Positions 25,195-33,197 of a stretch of 41,070 nucleotides of DNA are shown piece after piece. Location of the stretch: the NCBI GenBank assembly GCA_964546955.1, contig CAZJLP010000046.1, positions 1-41,070 on the forward strand. Direction: 5' to 3'. The notes beneath the pieces were generated by a model. The model had not been told where the DNA came from and did no database searches. It worked only from the letters and a program-made list of their open reading frames with translations. This DNA comes from CAZJLP01 sp964546955 (GTDB lineage Bacteria > Verrucomicrobiota > Verrucomicrobiia > Opitutales > Opitutaceae). Within the stretch, counting starts at the first letter, position 1. Every line of letters begins with the position of its first letter. Position numbers and translations under genes: made by a program.

Positions 25195-26466
25195 TTAGTT
25201 TTGTACGTTGGTCTTCAAATAATCCAGCGCTGCTCGATTCACCCAGCCCTGTTCCGGAAACGTATCCCCCCACTCGGCCGGAGTGACGTTCCGGGCTTCA
25301 TGCCAGCGCGGCTGCTCACACCAATCCAGGAATTTTCTCAGGTTTACCCGCACATCGCGGGAAGCGCCGCGTTCCAATAGCGCAGCGGCATACGTCGCCT
25401 CGCCGCCCGGACCCCACAGTACGGCGTTGAACAAGGGTGTGTGGCCCCCGAAGCCGTCGGGATCGACTAACGCGCGCGCGTTCACGTCTGCGCCTTCGGA
25501 CAGAAGCCAGTCGAATATCTCGCGTTCGCGAAAATCGATCGCGAGATGGAGCAGCGTGGTGCCTCCGATCGGCGTCCAATGCATGCCCGAGCGACCCTCG
25601 CTACGGGATCCGCATTCCGCCGGGTAGATATCGTCCAAGCTGAAGCGTCGTTCGAGCAATCCCGGATCAGCACGAAGATGTTCCCGCAAACGCATCAGGT
25701 CGCCGCGGTGAAACGCCATTATCGGCGTATCGGGCCATTGATACCCCCGTTTCGCGAACAGCTCGAGAATCCCATGCTTTCCGCCAGGACGGCGGCAGTA
25801 GGTTTCGAGCACAAGCGCAAGCGGCGCCAGCCTGTCGCCGTGTTGGTCCGTCAAGGGGGCGCCGAGATCAAAGAGAAAGGTGAAGCCGGCTAGATTAAGC
25901 GTCTCGCAAGCACCCATGATGATTCCGGGTGAGAGTTTCGCGCCATGCGCGTGGAGCCAGCGCGCGCACTCGATCTTTCCCTGCAGCGCCGCGCGGTCGA
26001 ACGCATGCTGATGGTCGCGCGCGCCCAACTCCGCGATGGCCTGAATGATCTCGAGACGGCCGAGGTTTGCCGCGTGGCTCATCGGCGGCCCCCAATTTCC
26101 GCTCCAGAGCGGCACGTGCAGCAACCCGGGATTCGCTTTCAGAAGCTTCACGACCGCTGCGCGATCGTCGCTTGCAATCGCATCCTGCAGCGCCTCGGCG
26201 GCGGCATCGCCGCTGATCCGCTTTTTTAGCACAGCCCACGTAGTGAAGCCGTATTCTCGCGCGAGAACGAGCTGCGCGTCGCTCAGCTTAAACGCTGCGC
26301 CGGAAATCACGGCATCGGTCGCGCCCGCAAACCGGGGATGCGTGTGCCGGATGCGTTCGAGGGCCTCAGGGCGTCTTTCACGCCACTCCGCCAGAAGTTC
26401 GTGCGCCTCGCGCTTGGGAACATCGATGTGAGGCCGCTCGGGCAGCCCACGGGATACAGTAGCCAT
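25195..26466 (-). CDS. Ankyrin-repeat protein, cytoplasmic
   Basis: A 423-residue protein without a signal peptide. A short N-terminal helical segment (PKREAHELLAEWRERRPEALERIRHTHPRF, then LVLAREYGFTTWAVLKKRI) of the type that precedes ankyrins in many bacterial proteins is followed by degenerate ankyrin repeats: ALQDAIASDDRAAVVKLLKANPG, PMSHAANLGRLEIIQAIAELGARD, HAFDRAALQGKIECARWLHAHGA, TLLHLAIDFREREIFDWLLSEGADV and TPLFNAVLWGPGGEATYAAALLERGA. It probably binds another protein. The ATG at 26466 has a clear Shine-Dalgarno (GGAGG, 7 bases upstream), which is rare among the genes in this window. Its partner is unknown. Confidence 0.85.
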   Translation of the reverse strand: MATVSRGLPERPHIDVPKREAHELLAEWRERRPEALERIRHTHPRFAGATDAVISGAAFKLSDAQLVLAREYGFTTWAVLKKRISGDAAAEALQDAIASDDRAAVVKLLKANPGLLHVPLWSGNWGPPMSHAANLGRLEIIQAIAELGARDHQHAFDRAALQGKIECARWLHAHGAKLSPGIIMGACETLNLAGFTFLFDLGAPLTDQHGDRLAPLALVLETYCRRPGGKHGILELFAKRGYQWPDTPIMAFHRGDLMRLREHLRADPGLLERRFSLDDIYPAECGSRSEGRSGMHWTPIGGTTLLHLAIDFREREIFDWLLSEGADVNARALVDPDGFGGHTPLFNAVLWGPGGEATYAAALLERGASRDVRVNLRKFLDWCEQPRWHEARNVTPAEWGDTFPEQGWVNRAALDYLKTNVQN

Positions 26467-26918
26467 AACCTTTCCTCCTTTGGTTGAGCCCGGATGTCCG
26501 CAAAGTCGGGCAGGAAGTCAGGTTGAGAGGTGAATCTGACAACCGGTGGGCTGAGCCCATTTCCGCGGACAGGATGCTTCCGGCAAGCCCCCGCAGACTG
26601 GCACGATTCCAACTGCTTTCGCAAGTCTCGCGTTGCGATCGCTTGAAGCGAGTGCGCCGAACTCCTCCGTTCCGCTAACTATATCCTCTTAAGGAAGCTC
26701 AGAAAAACTATCGCGCGGCGGATCCAAAGGTAGTGGCGAGGCCGCTGGACTCGCCGTCGCGTGGGAAGTGTAGCCCGCAAGCATCCGCGCAGCCTGGAAC
26801 GCGTCAAAACGCATGTTCTTACGCGACATCTCTCCCTTCGAAGGGCGGTCCAGAAGCCCCGCCCCTACCTTCCGATCCGTTTTCAGAGACTCCTTAAGTA
26901 TCGCCGTTTGCGCGCCTC
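26467..26918. other. 452-base gene-free stretch
   Basis: No convincing gene on either strand. The left part holds the ribosome binding site (CCTCC complement at 26474-26478) and presumably the promoter of the ankyrin gene. The middle holds a GC-rich repeat element (26731-26762) related to one at 32991. Confidence 0.6.
26731..26762. repeat. GC-rich dispersed intergenic repeat, copy 1
   Basis: The stretch GGCGAGGCCGCTGGACTCGC followed by CGTCGCG aligns with 32991-33022 (GGCGGAGGCCTCCGGACCCGC followed by CGTCGTG in shorter pieces) with about four differences and one gap. Both copies lie in gene-free stretches in the same orientation. Confidence 0.5.
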
Positions 26919-27506
26919 CTATCTCTTCCAGAACAGAATATTACTCCACGTGACCGAAGCCGGGCCCCGGCCTCCAGGTGCGGGATAGGCGCCGATCCGG
27001 TCGTGAATCGGAACCGTCAGGCCGCTCACCCTGCCTCGAAGACTTCCATTGACATAGACCGACACGATGCCCGTTCCGGCACTCGCGATTGTATTGATGC
27101 GAGCCGAGGAGCCAATCGAATAACTGGCCAACGGCGCGCCGGTGGTGGCTTCGACCAGAGCGGCGGGTTTCTTCACCGCGATCTTGTTCCTCGATTGCGG
27201 AATTGTGGACCCCGTCAGTTTGAGCGAAACGAGGTCTCCTCCGAGGGTGTTTACTCGCACACTGCCCTGGAATTGGCGCTCACCGACACTGAACCCAGCA
27301 TAACGCAGGCCGGCATGTCCGGTACCAGAAATAATTCTGAACGTCGTTCCGTTGATCGAGCATCCAGGCGACACTTCTGGCACGCTGGGCGGAAGGGCCG
27401 TTGCCGTCCAGCCGGTGCCGCCGACTTGAGCATGAACGGTGAGCGAAGGGCCGCTGACAAACCCAGCAGCCGCAAACAGTCCAACAAAACGTAGAGGAGT
27501 TTTCAC
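26919..27506 (-). CDS. Secreted concanavalin-like jelly-roll protein, possible lyase
   Basis: A 195-residue protein starting with GTG at 27506; the start is supported by the signal peptide directly after it (KTPLRFVGLFAAAGFVSGPSLTVHAQ). The mature part has GHAGLRYAGFSVGERQFQGSV, LGGDLVSLKLTGS, a conserved VYVNGSLRGRV turn and a final strand GPASVTWSNILFW. This is the plan of small jelly-roll proteins, known in fungi and oomycetes as well as bacteria, that bind or cleave polysaccharides. No catalytic residues can be named with confidence. It is divergent from the AlkD-like gene, with 460 gene-free bases between. Confidence 0.55.
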   Translation of the reverse strand: MKTPLRFVGLFAAAGFVSGPSLTVHAQVGGTGWTATALPPSVPEVSPGCSINGTTFRIISGTGHAGLRYAGFSVGERQFQGSVRVNTLGGDLVSLKLTGSTIPQSRNKIAVKKPAALVEATTGAPLASYSIGSSARINTIASAGTGIVSVYVNGSLRGRVSGLTVPIHDRIGAYPAPGGRGPASVTWSNILFWKR

Positions 27507-27966
27507 AGGGTAACGAGATAGAGGTTAAACGACAGCCGACGTCCAACAACGGGAGTCGACTCACGAAGGGGTATCGTGCGCGATAATTTCAGGAGGCCCG
27601 GCGCCTCCGTCAACGGGCATTCGTTTTTTGCAAGGCTCTCTCAATTTTCTCGCTGAATTCTCTGCCGTGGTGATTTCCTGCGCAGCACCCTTCGCCGAGC
27701 AGATTTCAAAAAATAAATATGCGATTCTGTAATACTATGAGCGCGGCTTGAGGAGGCAGCTGTTCTTTCTCGATCGACAAAGCGACATCCCCCTTCTTCA
27801 ACCTCCGACTTCTAGCCTGGCAAATTTCCGGTCCCCAACTTCTCAAGCCCTGCTCCCGGCATCTGGTCCGCTGGTATCTGGCCTCTGGCTTCTGGTCTCC
27901 GCTTTCTGCGTCACGCAAGTAAATTGACGTGTAATGGCCGTGCGAAACCGCTCTTCTTAATGCGTC
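27507..27966. other. 460-base gene-free divergent region
   Basis: No convincing gene. It lies between divergent genes and should hold both promoters. An AT-rich stretch sits at 27706-27745, and the degenerate TCTGG heptamer array at 27860-27909 lies about 60-110 bases upstream of the AlkD-like start. Confidence 0.55.
27860..27909. repeat. Degenerate heptamer array (consensus NNYCTGG)
   Basis: Units CATCTGG (27860), CCGCTGG (27868, after one extra base), TATCTGG, CCTCTGG and CTTCTGG run in register to 27895, followed by the decayed units TCTCCGC and TTTCTGC. It has the same 7-base period as the array at 13660 but a different motif. Confidence 0.7.
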
Positions 27967-28674
27967 ATGACCCTCGACCAAGTGATGTCCGAACTCGCCG
28001 CGAAAGGCACCGAGTCGACCAAGAGAACTCTCACGCGGCACGGAGCGAAAGAACCGTTTTTCGGAGTGAAGATCGCCGACATGAAAGTCATTCAAAAGAA
28101 AATCAAGGGCGATCAGGATTTGGCTCTGAAACTCTACGCCACGGGCAACGGGGACGCGCAGTATCTCGCCGGACTGATCGCCGATGGTGCCAAGATGACC
28201 AAAGCACAGCTGCAGTCGTGGGCGAAATCCGCTAACTGGAAAATGATCTCCGGGACGACCGTACCCTGGGTGGCTTCGGAGCATCCCGAAGGGCTTGCCC
28301 TGGCGCTGCAGTGGATCGATTCGCCCAAGGAAAGCATCGCCGTGTCGGGCTGGAACACGCTGACTAATTTCGCCATCGTCGCGCCCGACGAAAAACTGCC
28401 GCTAAAACAATTCGACCAACTCCTCGGCCGCATCGCGAAGTCTCTGTCGAAGGAGCCGGACGCCGTACGTTATGCCATGAACGGTTTCGTCATCGCTTGC
28501 GGCACCTACATCGCTCCGCTCGGGGAACGAGCCATTTCCACCGCGCGCCAGTTGGGCAAAATCGAAGTGGATATGGGCGACACCGCCTGCAACGTCCCCG
28601 ACGCGGAAAACTACATCTTAAAAGGTCGGCGCGGCGCGCCCATCGCCCCTAAACGCAAAACAGTTCGGTGCTGA
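27967..28674 (+). CDS. DNA alkylation repair protein (AlkD-like HEAT-repeat fold)
   Basis: A 235-residue all-helical protein. It matches the bacterial AlkD-like DNA alkylation repair family: LMSEL-type start (TLDQVMSELAAKGTESTKRTLTRHGAKEPFFGVKIADMK), then ALKLYATGNGDAQYLAGLIAD, WAKSANWKMISGTTVPWVA and SGWNTLTNFAIV, ending in a basic tail. AlkD removes N3- and N7-alkylated purines by wrapping DNA with HEAT-like repeats. This subgroup is more distant from Bacillus AlkD, so base-excision activity is not assured. It ends 18 bases from the convergent gene on the other strand. Confidence 0.82.
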   Translation: MTLDQVMSELAAKGTESTKRTLTRHGAKEPFFGVKIADMKVIQKKIKGDQDLALKLYATGNGDAQYLAGLIADGAKMTKAQLQSWAKSANWKMISGTTVPWVASEHPEGLALALQWIDSPKESIAVSGWNTLTNFAIVAPDEKLPLKQFDQLLGRIAKSLSKEPDAVRYAMNGFVIACGTYIAPLGERAISTARQLGKIEVDMGDTACNVPDAENYILKGRRGAPIAPKRKTVRC

Positions 28675-28692
28675 GGAAGCCCTGGCTGGGAA

Positions 28693-29532
28693 TCAGATGA
28701 ACTCGCGGAGAAAGAGCATCGCGTCGGACGTTGACATTGCGTGCACCTCGCTCGCGGTGAACCGGCGGTAGTCCTCGAGAACCGCTACTTTGACTTCGCG
28801 ATAAAGGCGATCGTAGCTGCGCTCGCGTGCGGCGTCGCGCAGCTTCTTGTTCTGATCGATGACGCTCAACAAGCCCTTGTCCGCCTCGGCCTGCCACCTG
28901 GCAAAGGCGATTCGGTGCATCTGCTGGAACTTGCCGAGGTCCATTGCCCCATCACTGCGCGTGATCGTCATGCACGCCTCGAGCAGAGCCTTTTTCAGGC
29001 TGACGGCCTCGGCATGGCTGTCCGATTCATTGAACATCGTCGGCAAGCGATCCACCGCGCCAAACTGGCCGCGGAGCGTAGCGACATGGAAGATTTCATC
29101 GCCTGGAAGGAGAATTCCATACCCGCGTGCAAGGTAAGCTTCGAGCGGTTTCCCTCCGAGCTTGAGCTCGCAGGGAATGAGGTGCGCATCCTGGGTGGAA
29201 CGGAACTTGGCCGTAATCTTGTCTTTCTGTTCCTTGGTGAGATCGTACTCCTCGATCTTCTTCGCCCACTCCGCCGGGATTTCGTATTCGGTGTCGATAT
29301 TGCGGGGCAGCTGCCACTCGGCCGCGAACGTGCCCGCCGTGTGCAGCGGAAAACGATTACGAATCATGATGCAGTAGCGCAGCACGAGGCCGACCTTTTG
29401 GTTGCGCCCCGCGCAATGGACCTTCGCCATCTGCTCCCACGAATGGCAGATCGACTTCATGAAGTCGACATCGCGACCCCGCACCAATCCGTCGCCAGCC
29501 AGCTCTTTGAACGAGTCCGCGCGATTTGACAT
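28693..29532 (-). CDS. Unknown protein encoded directly after the Hcp-like gene
   Basis: A 279-residue protein, no signal peptide or membrane segment. It is helix-rich and charged, with motifs SICHSWEQMAKVHCAGRNQKVGLVLRYCIMIRNRF, a central PAEWAKKIEEYDLTKEQKDKI, GKPLEAYLARGYGILLPGDEIFHVATLRGQF, and a C-terminal DRLYREVKVAVLEDYRRF. I do not recognise a family. The gene starts 31 bases after the stop of the Hcp-like gene on the same strand, so the two are probably one transcript. Genes in this position after an Hcp gene can encode cargo or effectors carried by the tube; that is a possibility here, not a demonstrated role. Confidence 0.6.
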   Translation of the reverse strand: MSNRADSFKELAGDGLVRGRDVDFMKSICHSWEQMAKVHCAGRNQKVGLVLRYCIMIRNRFPLHTAGTFAAEWQLPRNIDTEYEIPAEWAKKIEEYDLTKEQKDKITAKFRSTQDAHLIPCELKLGGKPLEAYLARGYGILLPGDEIFHVATLRGQFGAVDRLPTMFNESDSHAEAVSLKKALLEACMTITRSDGAMDLGKFQQMHRIAFARWQAEADKGLLSVIDQNKKLRDAARERSYDRLYREVKVAVLEDYRRFTASEVHAMSTSDAMLFLREFI

Positions 29533-29563
29533 GATCGTTGGCGTAATTAAAAATTAAGTACGC

Positions 29564-29965
29564 TCATTTCGGCTCTGACTTCTTCACGTAATTGGATTTC
29601 GTGAAGGAGAAGGCTATTTCCTCGTATTCATGCAAGTTGGCGAATTCGGGCGTATACAGGTCGGGCATGACCTGGCTGATCCAGGCAATGGTCGCCCCTT
29701 CTAATGTGATCGTCACATAGTTGCACTCCGGTCCACTGCGCGGCATGTGCCACAATTCGAGGTTCCACTTGGAAAACACGGTCTTAGAGGTCATCGCGTC
29801 ATGGTAGGCCGGAGTCGATGCGTCGATCTTCTTTCGAATCACGAACACCTGATTGGCATCTGGCGCGGCGTGGTGGTTGAAGGCGTTGACAGGAGTCTTC
29901 CCTTCGCGGCCTTGTTGTGTGCCGGTCCCCGTGACCGACGAATCGAGAAATGCGTGCAACGGCAT
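29564..29965 (-). CDS. hcp: Hcp-like type VI secretion tube protein (orphan)
   Basis: A 133-residue protein with the Hcp plan of a small beta-barrel that forms hexameric rings. Marks are the start PLHAFLDSSVTGTGTQQGREGKTPVNAFNHHA (short form PLHAFLDSSVTG, then the GREG turn and V-AFNHH strand), then VIRKKIDASTPAYHDAMTSK, YVTITLEGATIAWISQVM and the last strands EYEEIAFSFTKSNYV. These correspond to the VxK.ID.ASP.L and E.VSFSY.KI patterns of Hcp. No other type VI gene (TssB, TssC, VgrG, ClpV) is in the window. The upstream start in the same frame at 30043 adds a stretch with no Hcp counterpart, so the ATG at 29965 is preferred. Related tail-tube proteins of phages are the alternative. Confidence 0.75.
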   Translation of the reverse strand: MPLHAFLDSSVTGTGTQQGREGKTPVNAFNHHAAPDANQVFVIRKKIDASTPAYHDAMTSKTVFSKWNLELWHMPRSGPECNYVTITLEGATIAWISQVMPDLYTPEFANLHEYEEIAFSFTKSNYVKKSEPK

Positions 29966-30169
29966 GGTAAGAAACAGATTTGAGGTTATACGAGCCGTGA
30001 CGCGTAAGGCCGCCGGTAACGACAGCCCATCCTGGCTCACCACTACTCTTCGCGATTCGACGACGGTTGTTACATCAAATCGCTCAGCAATGGAGGGATC
30101 CCTGCTGACGAGCCTTTGACCTCGCCTGACCGATTTCTCTGTTGCAGAGAAGGATCGTATGAACCTGCC

Positions 30170-31849
30170 TCACTCCAACTTTGGCAGCGTGGACACGAAA
30201 TCGGGATGCCCCGCACGGGTGGTTTGCTTTTTGATCGCTTCCCTCGTGTCCGGTGAATCATCGAAACCGATCAATTTAGCCGCGAGGGTTCGCGCGTCGT
30301 CCAAAGCCCCGATGCCAGCGAGAACCTCGATGTCCTTGACGGTCGACTTGACGAGCGATTGCCGAACGCGCTCGGCCCGGGCGGCTGACTCAGCTTCTGG
30401 TAAGGCGCCGGAAGCCGGTCGGATCTGCGCCGCCATCAGGCCCTCAAAGCGAGCGGTCATGCGAGCATAGGAAGTGATCTGCGCTGCGTCGGCGTAGCGC
30501 CGGTTCTCTATCAGGTTGTCGTAAGCGTTGGCCGCCAATATTGCCCGCCTCGGATCGTTCGGCCGAAGACTATCGTACAGTGCGGTGGTCTGGTGGTCCT
30601 CTTTGAGGGCTTTATTGACCGCCGAGAACTCCATTGCCGCGTTGTGGTTTAGCGGATCCGCTTCCATGCGTTTGAGCGCCGCGTCGCGGCGGGCGCGCAA
30701 TGCAGCCGCCGCAGGTGGATACTTGGCAGCCAACTCGCCCAGCCCGCTTAGCATGCCCAAACGAATACCATGCGATGCCTGCGCCTTGACCGTCCCCTCA
30801 TCGTAACACCATAGGAACTCGCGAAGCGCAGCCTCATGGCTGCCTTCTTTGGTCAGCGCGATGGCCCGTTGATACCGAGTCATCAACTCCTGAATCGTCG
30901 GCGGTGGGATGGACGTCTGTGTCGCCGGCGCCGCGTCACGAGCGGGGGTGTTTTGAGCAGGCGTTTCGAGATTCTGACGAAGGCTTTTCTCGGTCGCGAG
31001 ATCTTGCGCGATTCGCTGGGCAGAAGCGATGGCGGCGTCGCGTTCGGTTTCGGCTGCCGCGATCTCGGCGCGTGCGGTTTCGAGACGTTTCGTCTGATAA
31101 GCGGCGGTGCCAAGCGAGAAGGCAACCACCGCGGCTGCAATAACGATGCTGGATTTTGCTGAACTCATAGAAAAAAGAGAAAGGAGTGTCGTGGCGGTAG
31201 TGGCATTCGCCGCCAAGAGCGCTTTGCTCGTGATCGCCGAGGCCAAACCGGGAGGGGCCGACAGGGCAGAATGGGCAGTGATAAGCCCCGCGATCGTCGC
31301 CTGAGCCGACTTGATGCCTCGCTGGCTGAGAAAGCCTTGCAGTCGGTCGAGCGCGCGCTGCAATCGTTTCCGTGCGTTGTCTTCGCTGATGGTGAGCTTG
31401 GCCGCTATGTCCGCTATGCTGCGTTCCTGAAAAAAGCGCATCAGAATCGCCTGCCGATCTTCGTCCTTGAGCTGGTCGAGCGCACCGTCGATCACGGGGC
31501 GCAGCTGCTCCCAGTTTACCTGCTCCTCGGGTTCTCGGTGAAGCTCGCTCATGACTTTCTGCTCTCGGCGGCGACGGCGTTGTTCTCCCCGCACGACCGT
31601 TGCCGCCGCGTAGCGAGCCGTGACGAAAAGCCATCCGGTAAGATCGGTCCTCGCGGAGAGTTCCCCTGCTTTCGTCGCCAACGAGCTGAAAACCTGCTGA
31701 GCCACATCCTCCGCCAGATGCGTGTCCCCGTTGAGACGGCGAAGGGCCGCCGCGTAGACAAAGTCCAGATGCCGCTCGACCAATTCCGTGAAGGCGGCCT
31801 CGGATTTGTCACGCGCATAGCGGCGGAGGAGCTCGATGTCATCGTCCAT
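30170..31849 (-). CDS. ECF-type sigma factor with membrane segment and long C-terminal helical domain
   Basis: A 559-residue protein. Residues 1-175 are an ECF sigma factor: region 2 (FTELVERHLDFVYAAALRR, HLAEDVAQQVFSSLA, GWLFVTARYAA) and region 4 (LKDEDRQAILMRFF, SIADIAAKLTISEDNARKRL). An Ala/Leu-rich linker leads to one transmembrane segment (233-251), then a long coiled coil (252-296), a Pro/Thr-rich linker and a helical domain that looks TPR-like (TRYQRAIALTKEGSHEAALREFLWCYDEG, ALRARRDAALKRME). The plan matches the sigma factor at 7936, but the C-terminal domain is different, so the sensing part has been exchanged. No anti-sigma gene is next to it. Confidence 0.9.
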   Translation of the reverse strand: MDDDIELLRRYARDKSEAAFTELVERHLDFVYAAALRRLNGDTHLAEDVAQQVFSSLATKAGELSARTDLTGWLFVTARYAAATVVRGEQRRRRREQKVMSELHREPEEQVNWEQLRPVIDGALDQLKDEDRQAILMRFFQERSIADIAAKLTISEDNARKRLQRALDRLQGFLSQRGIKSAQATIAGLITAHSALSAPPGLASAITSKALLAANATTATTLLSLFSMSSAKSSIVIAAAVVAFSLGTAAYQTKRLETARAEIAAAETERDAAIASAQRIAQDLATEKSLRQNLETPAQNTPARDAAPATQTSIPPPTIQELMTRYQRAIALTKEGSHEAALREFLWCYDEGTVKAQASHGIRLGMLSGLGELAAKYPPAAAALRARRDAALKRMEADPLNHNAAMEFSAVNKALKEDHQTTALYDSLRPNDPRRAILAANAYDNLIENRRYADAAQITSYARMTARFEGLMAAQIRPASGALPEAESAARAERVRQSLVKSTVKDIEVLAGIGALDDARTLAAKLIGFDDSPDTREAIKKQTTRAGHPDFVSTLPKLE

Positions 31850-32104
31850 GTCCTTGTTGCTATCAGGCCGCCGCCAACCGGCAAATCGGACAGCTTTGTC
31901 GAAGATAATCGTGCGCAATCGCCGAGACTCTCGGATCGTGCCTCCGACGAGCTTGTAGCTAAGAGCGTGAGCGAGTGGCCGTTTGAGCGCAGCTCAAGCC
32001 AGCGGTGTAGCATCCGCGCAGACTGAATCGTCGTTTTTCCGGACCGGGAAACACGTGCCTATCCGGCGCCCTGACCTTTTTGTCGCCGCCAATGCTTCGC
32101 CACC

Positions 32105-32845
32105 TCAGACGTAACCCGTTTCGAGGTTTTTAGCCCAGGCGTTCCAACCTTCGCGCTTTGCCGCAGCCGCCGCAGCTTCGTAGTCGTAGTCGACGCTGAT
32201 AAACTCAACGTGCCATCCTCGTCCTGACGTTTCGACGACGGCATAGCGCGCGTGGGGACTCCCCGTCTCAACGCTGTGGGGCGAGGGATCGTCGCTTTTG
32301 TAGGCCGGCAATCCCACACTTCCAGGATTAACGACCACACGTCCGTCCTCCAGGCGAACGAGACGCGGAATATGCGTGTGCCCGCACAGCAGCAGCGAGG
32401 CCTCCGTCGTTTCTCCGACACGATCTGAAATCTCGGCAGCCGAGGCGAGCACCGGCTTCCCGGCGCAAAGATTTTCCATCACATAGTCCACATCGCTCCG
32501 CGGCGAAGCGTGAAAGGCCACCCAATCCGGTCCGCGAACAATCAGCGGCAGCTCGCGCAGCCACTGCTGCCATTGTGCGTCCAGTCGCTCGCGTGCAAAA
32601 CAAGCGGACTTTGTGGCCAAGGGTCCGCCCTCCGCGGTCATGCGGTCCCCATTTCCTCGGACATGAGCCGTGCAATGCTCGCGTAGCAAGGCGACCGAGC
32701 GCAGTGGGTCCAGTGGACCATTCGCATTGTCGCCGAGATTGACGATCGTGCTGACCTTGCGCCGAGCAATGTCAGCCAACACAGCCTCCAACGCCCAAGC
32801 ATTGCCATGCACATCTGCAATCGCCGCAAACCGTGAAACGCTCAT
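32105..32845 (-). CDS. Calcineurin-type metallophosphoesterase (YfcE/MJ0936-like)
   Basis: A 246-residue protein with the full metal-binding set of the family: DVHGN (D11, H13), VNLGDN (D39), GNGDR (N65) in place of the common GNHD/E, WVAFHASP (H112), and GHTH (H156, H158) before VVNPGSVG. Members hydrolyse phosphodiesters, cyclic nucleotides or diadenosine polyphosphates in the cytoplasm; the substrate cannot be set from sequence. The gene stands alone, with 255 bases to the sigma factor downstream. Confidence 0.92.
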   Translation of the reverse strand: MSVSRFAAIADVHGNAWALEAVLADIARRKVSTIVNLGDNANGPLDPLRSVALLREHCTAHVRGNGDRMTAEGGPLATKSACFARERLDAQWQQWLRELPLIVRGPDWVAFHASPRSDVDYVMENLCAGKPVLASAAEISDRVGETTEASLLLCGHTHIPRLVRLEDGRVVVNPGSVGLPAYKSDDPSPHSVETGSPHARYAVVETSGRGWHVEFISVDYDYEAAAAAAKREGWNAWAKNLETGYV

Positions 32846-33197
32846 TCACCGCAAGTAGCTATCGGCAGCCTGCAGGCAAGCGTTTACAGGGAAACCTCTG
32901 CGGACCGGCCAAAACCCGCCAGCGGTTCACAAGGCCCAAGGCGGTCGAACGGCGTCTCGCTGAGAGGCTCCCGATAAACGGATCGAAAGGGAGGGCGGAG
33001 GCCTCCGGACCCGCCGTCGTGTACAGCCAGCCCTGCCTAAATGCTCTCTTCGCAGCGCCGGAGGGCGTCAGAGCACGTAGACTGGATTGTATCTGCGCAA
33101 TGGCGGTCGGTCCGGGTGTCACCCGAGGCCTCGCCCTACCCCGACCTGCATTTTTAGAAGCTTTCTAAGCGGACGCTGTACCAGCGTTGCCGAGTTC
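32846..33197. other. 352-base gene-free stretch
   Basis: No convincing gene. It contains GC-rich repeat copy 2 (32991-33022) and is otherwise featureless to me. Confidence 0.55.
32991..33022. repeat. GC-rich dispersed intergenic repeat, copy 2
   Basis: GAGGGCGGAGGCCTCCGGAC followed by CCGCCGTCGTGT. It contains the perfect palindrome GGAGGCCTCC and aligns with the copy at 26731. Both sit in stretches without genes. Confidence 0.5.

Noticed and set aside
29564..29965. Remnant prophage tail tube
   Set aside because: No other phage gene is nearby and the sequence pattern is closer to Hcp; kept as Hcp-like with phage origin as an alternative.
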